Notes under the pieces: generated by a model
What the model was told of the DNA's origin: nothing
The model's input: only the letters and a program-made list of their open reading frames with translations
Database searches by the model: none
Position numbers and translations under genes: made by a program
Shown: piece after piece, positions 8,604-18,466 of the stretch
Position numbering within the stretch: position 1 is the first letter of the stretch
Layout of the letters: the number at the start of each line of letters is the position of its first letter
Assembly: GCF_001690985.1 (NCBI RefSeq)
Contig: NZ_MAJS01000009.1
Span: 1-64,000 of the forward strand
Length of the DNA stretch: 64,000 nucleotides
From: Aliivibrio sp. 1S175
Lineage (GTDB): Bacteria; Pseudomonadota; Gammaproteobacteria; Enterobacterales; Vibrionaceae
Direction of reading: 5' to 3'

Positions 8604-10538
8604 TTAATACTCTAAATTCAGTTCCTTCTCTGACAAGAAAGAGCCTTTTTCACCAAGTAAACTACGGTAGTACGTTTCAAACATTAAAATATTTTGTACG
8701 TAGCCACGTGTTTCTTTGAAGGGAATTGCTTCTATAAACGCATAAACATCGAGCTTTTCATCAGAAACTGCTCTCCATCGTTTTACACGGTGAGGTCCAG
8801 CATTATAACCCGCTAACGCAAAGATCCTATTCCCATCATAATCATCCATTAATCCTTTTAGATAATTCGAACCAATATGAATGTTTACATCAACATTATT
8901 TAAACTACTAACACCTTCGTATTTATCATAATCAATTTTCTTGGCTGTATACTTCGCGGTTGCTGGCATAATTTGCATTAAACCACGCGCGCCAACAGGT
9001 GATTTAGCTTCTGCATATAACGCGCTCTCTTGGCGAGATAGTGACATTAGCGTCACCTTATCTAAATCTAACTCTTTACTGTAATGTCCAAACCACCACT
9101 GATGTGCAATAGGAAAACGTAAACTCAAATACCCCCACATTCTCCCCTTAATAGTGGCAAGTACAGTAAAGTGATGCCAACGATGTTGAGCTGCATAACT
9201 CGCAAGTTCTTTCACTTCATTCTTTGATGCTCTATTAAGTAAATATTCCCACTCACTTTTTGCTGTTGATATTTCATCAATAGTAATCAGTTCCTTAATT
9301 CGAGCTAACTCACTCTTATATTTTTCTTTTACTGGCTTAATATTAGTTGGAGCAATATTCATTGGGTATTGAATCGGCTCACCTAAAATATTTGCAGCCG
9401 CAACACTGTAAAAATTACGCTTCCCAAGCAACTTTTGTAATCGAGCATTGGCTTTATCATCTTCGCCATTTTCACTTTCAATGCGAGCTTGCCAGAACTG
9501 CCAACGTAATGAAGCTTGAGCCTTAGGCGTTAAATACGTTATCCATTGGCTCATATCGTCCCAGTCGGCAGCACGAATAGCAACACGTATACGGCGTTCA
9601 ATAAACGAATCTTCTGGATATTTTTCAAGCTGAGAATCTCGCCAAGTAGCCAATTCATCTGAATCGGTGGACATTATGCTACTCACAATACGATGCGTGA
9701 TTTTTATTGATTCTTTTTCTGTGAACTTCTGTTTCTTTGCTATGGAAGGAAGAATTTCAATCGCTTTACGTGGATCTTTTCTTGCTTCTCTTTCCATGGA
9801 AATAAAAGTTAATTTTTTCGTAAACTCAGACGGTTTATTTTTAGCCGAAAACGAAACCAGTAAGTCAGGATCATTAAATAAAGCAATAATATCTTTCGCC
9901 TGTTCTTTTGCTTTATCTGACACTAGCATCTTTTCTAAATAAGAAAATAAACTGTTATTACGAGCCTTATACACCAGTAACATTCGATCGATAATTAACT
10001 TATCCGTTAACTTGCCGTCATCAGACCATGCTTTAAATAAATCATCACATTCATAGGTAACAGACCCCCCTGTTAGCCATAATTTTTCAGTGCCTTTCCA
10101 TGCTGTTTTTTTATCTCCAAGCTCATTTTTTGCTTGGTAGTAATAACATTGTAAATTTGTGCTACTTGGTTCATTAGGAAAGTAATCAAGAAATTCTTTC
10201 CAACGTTCATTTAAGCCAAGTACTACTAAATATTGATAATCTAAAGAATTGCCAATCGCTAATGTTTTATGTGCGTGTCTAAATAGTCGAATATCATCAG
10301 GCGTCTTAGAGGCTAAATCCATTCGTAATTCACGATAATCTAAATAAGGGGTAAGTGGATAATCTTCTAAATTTGCTCTTACTTTTATGTACTCATCAAA
10401 CTTCTTTTCATTAAGCAATTCCTTTGCTTCTTGGTATTGAATTCGTGATTCATCTATCGATAATGCCTCAACGGTATGCACACTCATTCCAATGCACAAC
10501 ACGGCCATCATCCCTAACTTCTGCTGTGTGTATTTCAT
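8604..10538 (-). CDS. slt: Slt soluble lytic murein transglycosylase (Slt70)
   Basis: Periplasmic exo-lytic transglycosylase that cleaves peptidoglycan to 1,6-anhydro products. The start at the second candidate codon (ATG, MKYTQQ) gives 644 residues with a signal peptide ending near HTVEA. A GTG five codons upstream is an alternative start (649 residues). A long alpha-superhelical U/L domain is followed by the SLT catalytic domain with SRQES, where Glu504 is the acid. E. coli Slt70 precursor has 645 residues and its catalytic Glu at about the same place. GLMQIMP and LAGYNAGP motifs are present. It is followed by a terminator and trpR, as in E. coli. Confidence 0.95.
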   Translation of the reverse strand: MKYTQQKLGMMAVLCIGMSVHTVEALSIDESRIQYQEAKELLNEKKFDEYIKVRANLEDYPLTPYLDYRELRMDLASKTPDDIRLFRHAHKTLAIGNSLDYQYLVVLGLNERWKEFLDYFPNEPSSTNLQCYYYQAKNELGDKKTAWKGTEKLWLTGGSVTYECDDLFKAWSDDGKLTDKLIIDRMLLVYKARNNSLFSYLEKMLVSDKAKEQAKDIIALFNDPDLLVSFSAKNKPSEFTKKLTFISMEREARKDPRKAIEILPSIAKKQKFTEKESIKITHRIVSSIMSTDSDELATWRDSQLEKYPEDSFIERRIRVAIRAADWDDMSQWITYLTPKAQASLRWQFWQARIESENGEDDKANARLQKLLGKRNFYSVAAANILGEPIQYPMNIAPTNIKPVKEKYKSELARIKELITIDEISTAKSEWEYLLNRASKNEVKELASYAAQHRWHHFTVLATIKGRMWGYLSLRFPIAHQWWFGHYSKELDLDKVTLMSLSRQESALYAEAKSPVGARGLMQIMPATAKYTAKKIDYDKYEGVSSLNNVDVNIHIGSNYLKGLMDDYDGNRIFALAGYNAGPHRVKRWRAVSDEKLDVYAFIEAIPFKETRGYVQNILMFETYYRSLLGEKGSFLSEKELNLEY

Positions 10539-10723
10539 TGATACTTTAAACACCTAATTTCCAACCTTTTCATCAACACATTGAGTATGAGACAGAGTTA
10601 AATAACTCTCTAATTCTTCTTTGAGTTTACTTATATTACCCTAGTAACTACCAAAATGAGTGTTAAACTATGTATCATAAATAGTAAAATAATATTTCCG
10701 TTAACCAACTCTAATAAGTGATT

Positions 10724-12391
10724 ATGGCTGAATACGTATATACAATGTCACGAGTGAGCAAAATTGTTCCTCCAAAAAGACAAATCCTGAAAGACATTTC
10801 TCTTAGCTTCTTCCCTGGTGCAAAAATCGGTGTTCTTGGCCTAAATGGATCAGGTAAATCAACACTACTTCGCATTATGGCTGGTCTTGATACCGATATT
10901 GATGGTGAAGCTCGTCCACAAAGTGGATTGAAAATTGGCTATCTACCACAAGAACCCGTTTTAGATGAATCAAAAACTGTTCGTGAAATTGTCGAAGAAG
11001 CGGTATCTGATGTCGCTGGTGCGCTAACTCGATTAGATGCTGTGTATGCTGCTTATGCAGAAGAAGATGCTGATTTTGATGCCTTAGCAAAAGAACAAGG
11101 TGAACTTGAAGCCCTTATTCAAGCAAAAGATGGTCATAATCTTGAAAATGCTTTAGAGCGTGCAGCGAATGCACTACGTCTTCCTGAGTGGGATGCAAAG
11201 ATAGAATTTTTATCAGGTGGTGAACGCCGTCGTGTTGCGATTTGTCGTCTATTGCTTGAAAAACCAGACATGTTGCTTCTTGATGAACCAACAAACCACC
11301 TTGATGCTGAATCTGTTGCTTGGCTTGAGCATTTCCTTGTTGAGTACTCAGGTACTGTTGTGGCCATTACCCATGACCGTTATTTCTTAGATAACGCTGC
11401 AGGTTGGATCTTAGAACTTGACCGTGGCGAAGGCATCCCATGGGAAGGTAACTATACGTCTTGGCTAGAACAGAAAGATGAACGTCTAAAACAAGAATCT
11501 TCGAAAGAAAATGCTCGTCAAAAAACGATAGAAAAAGAGCTTGAATGGGTTCGTCAAAACCCTAAAGGCCGCCAAGCTAAATCAAAAGCGCGTATGGCTC
11601 GCTTTGAAGAACTTCAAAATACAGATCATCAAAAACGTAATGAAACCAATGAACTGTTTATCCCACCAGGTGAACGCTTAGGTGATAAAGTTCTTGAAGT
11701 GACTAACCTAACGAAATCGTTTGGGGATCGTGTATTAATTGATAACTTATCATTCAGTATGCCTAAAGGCGCTATCGTCGGTATTATCGGCGCCAATGGT
11801 GCAGGTAAATCAACACTATTTAAAATGCTAAGTGGTGCAGAAGAAGCCGATTCAGGTTCTATTGTATTGGGTGAGACAGTTAAGCTTGCTTCTGTTGATC
11901 AGTTCCGTGACAGCATGGACAATACAAAAACGGTTTTCCAAGAGATCTCTGAAGGTGCTGAAATCATCAAGATCAATAATTACGAAATCCCGGCACGTGC
12001 ATACTGCTCTCGTTTTAACTTCCGCGGCAACGACCAACAGAAAATCATCGGCGATCTTTCTGGTGGTGAACGTAACCGAGTTCACTTAGCGAAACTATTG
12101 AAGACAGGCGGCAACGTACTATTACTCGATGAGCCAACCAATGACTTGGATGTTGAAACATTACGAGCATTAGAAGAAGCGCTTCTTGAGTTCCCTGGCT
12201 GTGCAATGGTTATCTCGCATGACCGTTGGTTCTTAGACCGTATCGCTACACACATCTTAGATTACCGTGATGAAGGCCAAGTAAGCTTCTTCGAAGGTAA
12301 CTACACTGAATATAGCGAGTGGTTGAAGAAAACATTAGGTGGCCAAGCCGTTGAGCCTCATCGTATTAAATATAAACGTATGACAAAATAA
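10724..12391 (+). CDS. ettA: EttA energy-dependent translational throttle ABC-F protein
   Basis: ABC-F ATPase that binds the ribosomal E site and gates entry into elongation according to the ATP/ADP ratio. Starting at the ATG of MAEYVYT gives 555 residues, the same as E. coli EttA; a GTG two codons earlier is less likely. Two ABC modules are present: Walker A GLNGSGKST (39-47) with LSGGERRR, and Walker A GANGAGKST (about 354-362) with LSGGERNR. Between them lies the PtIM linker, which contacts P-site tRNA. It has no membrane domain. It is divergent from slt, as in E. coli. Confidence 0.97.
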   Translation: MAEYVYTMSRVSKIVPPKRQILKDISLSFFPGAKIGVLGLNGSGKSTLLRIMAGLDTDIDGEARPQSGLKIGYLPQEPVLDESKTVREIVEEAVSDVAGALTRLDAVYAAYAEEDADFDALAKEQGELEALIQAKDGHNLENALERAANALRLPEWDAKIEFLSGGERRRVAICRLLLEKPDMLLLDEPTNHLDAESVAWLEHFLVEYSGTVVAITHDRYFLDNAAGWILELDRGEGIPWEGNYTSWLEQKDERLKQESSKENARQKTIEKELEWVRQNPKGRQAKSKARMARFEELQNTDHQKRNETNELFIPPGERLGDKVLEVTNLTKSFGDRVLIDNLSFSMPKGAIVGIIGANGAGKSTLFKMLSGAEEADSGSIVLGETVKLASVDQFRDSMDNTKTVFQEISEGAEIIKINNYEIPARAYCSRFNFRGNDQQKIIGDLSGGERNRVHLAKLLKTGGNVLLLDEPTNDLDVETLRALEEALLEFPGCAMVISHDRWFLDRIATHILDYRDEGQVSFFEGNYTEYSEWLKKTLGGQAVEPHRIKYKRMTK

Positions 12392-12427
12392 TTAATCATT
12401 TAATATATTAACTTGATGCTTATCATA

Positions 12428-12453
12428 AGGGCCGCATTATTGCGGCCTTTTTA
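12428..12453 (+). terminator. Intrinsic terminator of ettA
   Basis: GGCCGCA-TTAT-TGCGGCC followed by five T residues. Confidence 0.92.
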
Positions 12454-12515
12454 TTAGACTTACAACAAACCAGACGTCATACTTTCAAGTTAAGTTATAA
12501 TATAAGGATCGTATT

Positions 12516-12878
12516 ATGATCGAACGTCGTAAATTTTCACGCGTAGTGTATCAAACTGATGTCATTCTTTTACATAATGGGACATCATTGCATGGATCTT
12601 TAATTGATTTATCTCTACACGGTTTACTCGTTGTGTTAGACGATGATTATGAACTGAAACCAAATACAAAGATGAACGTGAGATTTACCCTCAACGAGAG
12701 TGATATTCACATCATTGCTGAATGTGAACTTATTCAGAGAACAAATAATATACTAAGACTCTGTATTCAACATATAGATATTGATAGTATTAGCCACCTT
12801 AAACGCTTAATTGAACTCAATGTTGGTAATAGCGATATGTTATTACGTCAACTCTCAGAGCTAACCACATTAACCTAA
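12516..12878 (+). CDS. Small PilZ-domain protein, candidate c-di-GMP receptor
   Basis: 120-residue single PilZ domain with both c-di-GMP contact motifs: RxxxR at the N-terminus (R5-KFS-R9) and DxSxxG (DLSLHG, about 31-36). It has no signal, membrane segment or second domain, so it is a cytoplasmic adaptor type. A strong ribosome binding site (AAGGA) precedes the ATG. A membrane-anchored M23 endopeptidase begins 20 bases downstream, so the two are probably co-transcribed. Binding of c-di-GMP is inferred from the motifs. The target is unknown. Confidence 0.88.
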   Translation: MIERRKFSRVVYQTDVILLHNGTSLHGSLIDLSLHGLLVVLDDDYELKPNTKMNVRFTLNESDIHIIAECELIQRTNNILRLCIQHIDIDSISHLKRLIELNVGNSDMLLRQLSELTTLT

Positions 12879-12898
12879 AGTAATAAGTTGTTATTTCT

Positions 12899-13912
12899 AT
12901 GCCAGATAAAATTCGTATTTCCGTTTCTCATAATAAGGGAACTCGTTTCTTCGCTATTTCTCCTAAACGGAAAAACCTTGTCATTTTATCTCTTTTACTT
13001 GGGCTTGGTTCATTCACATTAAGTGGTTTTGGATTACATTATTTTTATCAAAAACAACAAGCATCAGAGTTGGCGATTTCTCAACTTCAAGTACAAAATA
13101 GTGAACTCAATAACCTCATTATTGACAATAATAATAGCAATTATGAATTAACTCAGCAGCTTGAAGCAAAAGAAAATGAATTTATAGTTATTAGTCAAAG
13201 AGTTGAAGATGTTGAGTCCGTGCTTGGATTACAAGATATCTCTGAAGAAGATATTCAATTATCTGAAAAAACATTAGAACAACGACTAGACGTAGCAACC
13301 ATTGATTCGGCAGTTAGGGCTACCATGTTTCGTTTGATACCAAACGATACACCAATGGATTTTATTCGAAACTCATCCAGTTTTGGAAGAAGAACCAACC
13401 CTATTTCAGGAAAAAGACAACGCCATTTAGGTCAAGACCTCACTTGTAAGCGTGGTACCGAAATTTATGCGCCTGCAGATGGCGTCGTTGAACTCGCTCG
13501 TCCAAGTAATAAAGGTTATGGTAATTTACTAAAAGTTCAGCATTCGTTTGGTTTTATGACCATGTATGCTCACCTACAAAAATTTAAAGTCCGCTCAGGA
13601 CAATTTGTAAAGAAAGGTGAATTAATCGCTACCTGCGGTAATTCGGGTAACTCTACTGGGCCACACCTGCATTATGAAGTACGGTTTCTAGGCAGAGTAT
13701 TGAACCCTCAATCTTTTATCGATTGGACACCAGATCGCTTTGAGAGTTTATTTGAAAAAGAACGAAGTGTTAAATGGACTCCGCTCGTTGATATTATGAA
13801 TAACATGGTAAAACTGCAGTTAAAATTAACGCAAAAACCAACCGTTGAGCAAATTGAAGCCATTAATACAGTAAAAGCAGAACAACAAGTGCCGATGCCA
13901 ATAACTCAGTAA
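12899..13912 (+). CDS. Membrane-anchored M23 (LytM-type) zinc endopeptidase
   Basis: 337-residue envelope protein that probably cleaves peptidoglycan cross-bridges. It has a short basic cytoplasmic N-terminus, one membrane segment (about 28-50), a coiled coil (about 55-110), and a C-terminal M23 domain with intact zinc ligands and catalytic histidines: HxxxD (His176, Asp180), His225 and HLH (His256, His258). It is therefore predicted to be active, unlike EnvC or NlpD. It follows the PilZ gene by 20 bases, and a terminator shared with tyrA follows. The architecture resembles MepM and the Vibrio ShyA-type group, but the family member cannot be fixed by eye. Confidence 0.9.
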   Translation: MPDKIRISVSHNKGTRFFAISPKRKNLVILSLLLGLGSFTLSGFGLHYFYQKQQASELAISQLQVQNSELNNLIIDNNNSNYELTQQLEAKENEFIVISQRVEDVESVLGLQDISEEDIQLSEKTLEQRLDVATIDSAVRATMFRLIPNDTPMDFIRNSSSFGRRTNPISGKRQRHLGQDLTCKRGTEIYAPADGVVELARPSNKGYGNLLKVQHSFGFMTMYAHLQKFKVRSGQFVKKGELIATCGNSGNSTGPHLHYEVRFLGRVLNPQSFIDWTPDRFESLFEKERSVKWTPLVDIMNNMVKLQLKLTQKPTVEQIEAINTVKAEQQVPMPITQ

Positions 13913-13932
13913 GTTAATTTTATCGAACATAT

Positions 13933-13962
13933 AAAAAAGGTGAGCACATGCTCACCTTTTTT
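13933..13962. terminator. Bidirectional terminator between the M23 gene and tyrA
   Basis: A perfect 14-base inverted repeat, AAAAAAGGTGAGCA and its complement with a 2-base loop, has A/T tracts on both sides. It can stop both convergent transcripts. Confidence 0.92.
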
Positions 13963-13982
13963 ACTTTATATTCTTTGCTATA

Positions 13983-15116
13983 TTACGTTCTTTCACGATG
14001 AATCGAATCATTAGCTTGTCTAAGTAAGCCCTTACTTTCTATTAGAAATTGCTCTGCATAGTCTCCAAACCAATGCTCTACTTCTCTAAAGTTATCAATA
14101 AAACCAGCTCGATTATGATTCTCTAATAATGAAATCGCATCGCCAAAACGTTGGTGGAATCGCTTAATCATTTCAATATTCTCATCAGAAGAGAGAATAA
14201 TATCAGCGTATAGATTGGGGTCTTGTGCAAACAATCGCCCTACCATCAATAACTCTAAGCGGTATATTGGTGAGCTTAAATTAAGTAACTGTTCAATATC
14301 TGGGTTTTCCTTAGCAAGATGCTGACCATACGCAAATGAAGTAAAGTGGCGTAAAGCCTGAATTAATGTCATTCCATGATCATGCTCTGTTGCAGAGATA
14401 TCTCGAACAATTGCCCCCCAAATTTCAAACTGATTTTTAAGCCAAGCGTAACTTTCTTTATTACGGCCATCGCACATAACAATCACTTGTTTCGCTAAAC
14501 TTGGAATATCAGGGCCAAACATTGGGTGCAAACCAACAACTGGGCCTTTATGAATCTCCATCATTGCTTGAAGTGGCTTTTTCTTTATTGATGTTAAATC
14601 ACACAGAATACAATCTTCAGGCAAGTCCGAAAGCTTATTGATTACGTCAACGGTTAAATTAATAGGAACGGTTACAACCACCATTCCAGCATCATCTAAA
14701 ATTGTCTCTGCATTATTCCAATCTTTACTGCCAAGAATTCGTACTTCATAGCCAGATAGTCGAAACATTTTGGCAAATAAACCACCAAGTTGTCCATTAC
14801 CACCAACCACTACAATTGGGCGTAATTCAGGTTTTAAACATTTAAAGCCTGAGTCATTTTCACTGCTATAAGATTCACGCATTGTTCGACGTAAAATATC
14901 TTCAATTAAGGATGGCGGAACTCCTTTACTTTCAGCTTCTTGTCGTCTTGAAGCAAGCATCGCAGCTTCTCTGCTTGGATCATAAATAGGCAATCCATGT
15001 GCACTTTTTACTTCACCCACTTGTTCAACTAAATGCAGACGTTGAGATAAAAGATCCAACATTTGTTTATCTACTGCATCAATTTGGTCGCGTAAATGAC
15101 TCAGTTCTACCGCCAT
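13983..15116 (-). CDS. tyrA: TyrA bifunctional chorismate mutase/prephenate dehydrogenase
   Basis: 377-residue enzyme that converts chorismate to prephenate and then 4-hydroxyphenylpyruvate in tyrosine synthesis. It has an AroQ chorismate mutase (about 1-90), a Rossmann fold with GGNGQLGG (105-112), and a helical dimerisation domain. It begins 6 bases after the aroF stop codon, and its AAGGA overlaps that stop, so the pair is an operon as in E. coli aroF-tyrA. Feedback by tyrosine is expected for the family. Confidence 0.97.
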   Translation of the reverse strand: MAVELSHLRDQIDAVDKQMLDLLSQRLHLVEQVGEVKSAHGLPIYDPSREAAMLASRRQEAESKGVPPSLIEDILRRTMRESYSSENDSGFKCLKPELRPIVVVGGNGQLGGLFAKMFRLSGYEVRILGSKDWNNAETILDDAGMVVVTVPINLTVDVINKLSDLPEDCILCDLTSIKKKPLQAMMEIHKGPVVGLHPMFGPDIPSLAKQVIVMCDGRNKESYAWLKNQFEIWGAIVRDISATEHDHGMTLIQALRHFTSFAYGQHLAKENPDIEQLLNLSSPIYRLELLMVGRLFAQDPNLYADIILSSDENIEMIKRFHQRFGDAISLLENHNRAGFIDNFREVEHWFGDYAEQFLIESKGLLRQANDSIHRERT

Positions 15117-15122
15117 CTCGTT

Positions 15123-16196
15123 CTATCCTTTTAAACGATCTTCCAATACTGGAATTAATTCTTTATGAGTATGACGTAATAGTGCCTCAGTTGAATCCCA
15201 ATTGATACATGCGTCTGTAATAGAAACCCCATATTGCATTTCAGATAATGGAATGTCAGAAGGTTGATTTCCTTCATTTAAATGGCTTTCAATCATCAAA
15301 CCTATAATTGATTTATTCCCTTCACGGATTTGATGAATAACATCTTCAGCAACCAATGGTTGACGACGGTAATCTTTACGAGAATTTGCATGGCTACAAT
15401 CGATCATTAGTGCCGCATCAAGATTATATTTAGCCAACTCTTCTTCACATTCAGTGACTGATACTGAGTCATAATTTGTCTGCTTACCACCACGTAAAAT
15501 TACATGGCCATTGGGGTTGCCTTGTGTGGTTAATAATGCAACCTGACCTTCACTATTAATACCCATAAAACGGTGACTTGAAGCCGCTGCTTGCATCGCA
15601 TTGATTGAAGTAGACAGACTCCCGTCAGTGCCATTTTTAAAACCAACAGGGACAGATAAACCACTCGCCATTTCACGATGTGTTTGAGATTCAGTTGTAC
15701 GTGCACCAATAGCCGCCCAACTAAATGTATCACCAATATATTGCGGACTAATTGGGTCAAGCGCTTCCGTAGCTAATGGAATTTCCATTTCAGCTAAATC
15801 AACAAGTAGCTGCCTTGCTGCGTGCAAGCCATGTTCTATATCAAAAGACCCATCAAGATGTGGATCATTAATTAATCCTTTCCAGCCAACGGTTGTTCTT
15901 GGTTTTTCAAAGTAAACGCGCATTACAATATACAGCTGATCTTTAAGATCTTCAGAGATCACCTTCAGGCGTTTAGCGTATTCTTTTGCTGCATCAATAT
16001 CATGAATTGAACATGGACCACAAACAATCAATAAACGATGATCTCTTTTATGAATGATGTTTGAAATAGTTTGGCGAGATTGTTGGATAAACTGGCGTGC
16101 GTTATCACTTAATGGAATTTTGTTTTTTAACTCTTGCGGTGTGATCAGTACTTGCTCATCACTAATATTAATATTGCTTAGTTCGCTTTTTTTCAT
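15123..16196 (-). CDS. aroF: AroF-type 3-deoxy-7-phosphoheptulonate (DAHP) synthase
   Basis: First enzyme of the shikimate pathway (PEP + erythrose-4-phosphate). The 357-residue class I enzyme has the metal-site motif GPCSIHD (Cys62) and the conserved GARTTESQ and GFKNGTDG segments. Assignment to the tyrosine-sensitive isozyme is inferred from its operon with tyrA and from two TyrR-box-like sites upstream. Sequence alone does not settle which amino acid inhibits it. Confidence 0.93.
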   Translation of the reverse strand: MKKSELSNINISDEQVLITPQELKNKIPLSDNARQFIQQSRQTISNIIHKRDHRLLIVCGPCSIHDIDAAKEYAKRLKVISEDLKDQLYIVMRVYFEKPRTTVGWKGLINDPHLDGSFDIEHGLHAARQLLVDLAEMEIPLATEALDPISPQYIGDTFSWAAIGARTTESQTHREMASGLSVPVGFKNGTDGSLSTSINAMQAAASSHRFMGINSEGQVALLTTQGNPNGHVILRGGKQTNYDSVSVTECEEELAKYNLDAALMIDCSHANSRKDYRRQPLVAEDVIHQIREGNKSIIGLMIESHLNEGNQPSDIPLSEMQYGVSITDACINWDSTEALLRHTHKELIPVLEDRLKG

Positions 16197-16206
16197 ATTC
16201 TACACC

Positions 16207-16302
16207 TGTAAACTTTTATTTCCATTAAGAGTCTTTTAAGACGAATATAAATAATTTAACAGCTATGGGATGAAAATCAACCATTGTAATAAAATAAATA
16301 CA
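16207..16302 (-). promoter_or_regulatory. aroF promoter with two TyrR-box-like sites
   Basis: TGTAAA-CTTTTA-TTTCCA (16207-16224) differs from the TyrR box TGTAAA-N6-TTTACA at one position. A weaker box, TGTAAT-N6-AATACA, lies at 16285-16302. Between them, on the minus strand, TTGATT (16275-16280), 16 bases and TAAATT (16253-16258) can serve as -35 and -10. The strong box would then lie downstream of the start point and the weak box just upstream of -35. TyrR control of aroF-tyrA is known in E. coli. Confidence 0.6.
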
Positions 16303-16345
16303 AAACAATAAAATAGTAAAGAATTATTTACAATTAAATTTAAGC

Positions 16346-16379
16346 ATAAAAAAAGGTGCGCTGATAACAGCGCACCTTT
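16346..16379 (-). terminator. Terminator of the rpsP-rimM-trmD-rplS operon
   Basis: On the minus strand GGTGCGCTG-TTAT-CAGCGCACC is followed by seven T residues. Confidence 0.93.
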
Positions 16380-16409
16380 ATAGCACATTTGAGAACGTTC
16401 TCGTGTGCG

Positions 16410-16763
16410 TTACTTTTTAGACAGCTTCTCTTTGATACGAGCTGATTTACCAGAACGCTCACGTAGGTAGTACAACTTGGCACGACGTACTGCACCGCGA
16501 CGTTTAACTTCGATGCTGTTTACAACTGGAGAATGTGTTTGGAACGTACGCTCAACACCTTCACCGTTAGAAATTTTACGTACAGTAAACGCAGAGTGAA
16601 GACCACGGTTACGAATAGCGATAACAACGCCTTCGAAAGCCTGTAGACGCTCACGCTCACCTTCTTTAACTTTAACTTGAACTATAACAGTATCACCTGG
16701 TGAAAACTTAGGTAGATCTTGCTTTAGTTGCTCATCTTCAATAGCTTTAATGATGTTGCTCAT
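16410..16763 (-). CDS. rplS: Ribosomal protein L19
   Basis: 117-residue bL19 of the 50S subunit, at the 30S-50S interface. The family signature [19 protein letters not shown] is near the C-terminus, and the length is close to E. coli L19 (115). AGGATA lies upstream of the ATG. It is the last gene of the operon, 40 bases after trmD, and a strong terminator follows. Confidence 0.98.
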   Translation of the reverse strand: MSNIIKAIEDEQLKQDLPKFSPGDTVIVQVKVKEGERERLQAFEGVVIAIRNRGLHSAFTVRKISNGEGVERTFQTHSPVVNSIEVKRRGAVRRAKLYYLRERSGKSARIKEKLSKK

Positions 16764-16803
16764 TTTTGTATATCCTAGAATAAACTGATACTAAATTTCT
16801 TAA

Positions 16804-17553
16804 TTACTTACTTTGCTGATGTTCTTCACGAACAAATTCAGCCAGTAATAATTCCTGTTCGTCAGTCAGAGCTAGATTTCCCAGGAGCTCTGGTCTTCTT
16901 AGCCAAGTACGGCCCAACGATTGTTTCATTCGCCAACGAGCGATATCTTTATGATTTCCAGATTTAAGTACACTAGGTACTTCCTTACCATCCAAAACCT
17001 CAGGTCTTGTATAGTGTGGACAATCTAACAAACCGTCAGCAAAAGAATCTTCTTCAGCGGACGCGAAATCACCTAGTACCCCCGGAACAAACCGAGAGAC
17101 AGAATCAATCAACGTCATAGCAGGGAGTTCCCCGCCTGTAAGCACAAAATCCCCAATTGACCATTCTTCGTCAACTTCAGATTGTATTATGCGCTCATCT
17201 ACACCTTCGTATCGACCACAAATAAGAATTAAATTCTCGTTCGTGGCTAACTCCTCGACACCCGCTTGATTTAACGTACGGCCTTGAGGTGAAAGGTAAA
17301 TAACTTTCGTTTTGCCTGGTGCTGCTTCTCTGGCTGCAGTAATGGCATCGCGCAAAGGCTGAACCATCATAAGCATACCAGGGCCACCACCATAAGGTCG
17401 GTCATCAACAGTGCGATGTTTATCTTGAGTGAAATCTCTAGGATTCCATGTCTCTATAGATAAAATACCTTTTTTAATAGCTTGGCTAGTTACCCCAAAA
17501 TCGGTAACCGAACGGAACATTTCAGGAAATAGGCTTATAACCCCAACCCACAT
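16804..17553 (-). CDS. trmD: TrmD tRNA (guanine-N1)-methyltransferase
   Basis: 249-residue SPOUT-class enzyme that makes m1G37 in tRNAs and so prevents +1 frameshifting. SAM-knot motifs include [22 protein letters not shown] and [11 protein letters not shown]. It lies in the conserved order rpsP-rimM-trmD-rplS, 22 bases after rimM. GAGGG lies just before the ATG. Confidence 0.98.
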   Translation of the reverse strand: MWVGVISLFPEMFRSVTDFGVTSQAIKKGILSIETWNPRDFTQDKHRTVDDRPYGGGPGMLMMVQPLRDAITAAREAAPGKTKVIYLSPQGRTLNQAGVEELATNENLILICGRYEGVDERIIQSEVDEEWSIGDFVLTGGELPAMTLIDSVSRFVPGVLGDFASAEEDSFADGLLDCPHYTRPEVLDGKEVPSVLKSGNHKDIARWRMKQSLGRTWLRRPELLGNLALTDEQELLLAEFVREEHQQSK

Positions 17554-17575
17554 GTGCCCTCGCTTTACCTAGGGT

Positions 17576-18103
17576 TTAGAACCCAGGATCCCAGTCAACT
17601 TCGATCCGTTGAGCCTCACGATCAATTATTTTGATCACTTGCTCATCAATAAAAGGAATCAAACGTTCCTTTTTACCAAAAGCATCTTTCAGGTTTGCTT
17701 TGACTACAAGAACATCGTTTGATCCGGTTTCAAAGATGTCGTCAACAATACCTAGGCCGTAACCTTGGGTTGTGACCACTTCCATACCAAACAATTCACG
17801 CCAGTAGAATTCATCTTCTGACAGTTCAGGTAATACATCTGCTTTAACTGCAATTTCCAGGTTAGTATAAGCTTGAGCTTCTTCTCTAACTTCTAACCCT
17901 TCCAGTTTGCACACCAAACCTTTATGACGTTTCCAGCTTTCGACTGAAAACTCGACCCACTCATCTTTTACTTTAATAAGTAAAGGTTTGTAGTCGAAAA
18001 TACTTTCAGGTTGATCAGTAAAAGAAACTACTTTCAACCATCCACGAATACCATAGGAAGCTCCGAACTTACCTACAACAATTACTTCGTCTTGCTTACT
18101 CAT
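17576..18103 (-). CDS. rimM: RimM 16S rRNA-processing / 30S maturation factor
   Basis: 175-residue factor that binds S19 and helps mature the 30S head. The start was placed at the ATG of MSKQDEV, which has AAAGGT upstream and matches the E. coli N-terminus. The extended reading would begin at a TTG seven codons earlier. An N-terminal RimM barrel ([15 protein letters not shown]) and a C-terminal PRC-barrel ending in EVDWDPGF are present. It is 26 bases after rpsP. Confidence 0.96.
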   Translation of the reverse strand: MSKQDEVIVVGKFGASYGIRGWLKVVSFTDQPESIFDYKPLLIKVKDEWVEFSVESWKRHKGLVCKLEGLEVREEAQAYTNLEIAVKADVLPELSEDEFYWRELFGMEVVTTQGYGLGIVDDIFETGSNDVLVVKANLKDAFGKKERLIPFIDEQVIKIIDREAQRIEVDWDPGF

Positions 18104-18129
18104 AAAATCTTTACCTTTAACCAACTAAA

Positions 18130-18378
18130 TTAAGCCGCTTTGTTAGCGTCTTTAACTAGCTTAGCTACACGATCAGAAAGACCAGCGCCTAAACCAACCC
18201 AATGGTTAACGCGATCAAGATCTAAACGAAGACCTTCTTCTTGACCTTGTGCTGTAGGGTTAAAGAAACCTACTTTCTCAATGTAACGACCAGTTGATTT
18301 AAAACGGCTGTCCGCTACTACGATTTGATAAAATGGACGCTTCTTAGCGCCGTGACGTGCCAAACGAATGGTAACCAT
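18130..18378 (-). CDS. rpsP: Ribosomal protein S16
   Basis: 82-residue bS16 of the 30S subunit, exactly the E. coli length. The start is the ATG of [10 protein letters not shown] with AGAGGA upstream. The longer reading adds 14 unrelated residues from the leader. [13 protein letters not shown] and EKVGFFNP are family signatures. It is the first gene of the rpsP-rimM-trmD-rplS operon and is preceded by a strong promoter and a leader hairpin. Confidence 0.98.
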   Translation of the reverse strand: MVTIRLARHGAKKRPFYQIVVADSRFKSTGRYIEKVGFFNPTAQGQEEGLRLDLDRVNHWVGLGAGLSDRVAKLVKDANKAA

Positions 18379-18413
18379 ATCGTCCTCTATTTGCTTCGTA
18401 CAAAAATTAAATT

Positions 18414-18442
18414 GGCTCAAAAAAAATAATTTTTATTGAGCC
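18414..18442 (-). promoter_or_regulatory. A/T-rich leader hairpin in front of rpsP
   Basis: GGCTCAA (18414-18420) and TTGAGCC (18436-18442) pair around an A/T-rich stem continuation. This places a hairpin in the rpsP 5' leader between promoter and ribosome binding site. It could be an attenuator or an autoregulatory target. No family is recognised. Confidence 0.45.
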
Positions 18443-18466
18443 CTCGTGCCAAAATAAAGCCCCGGA

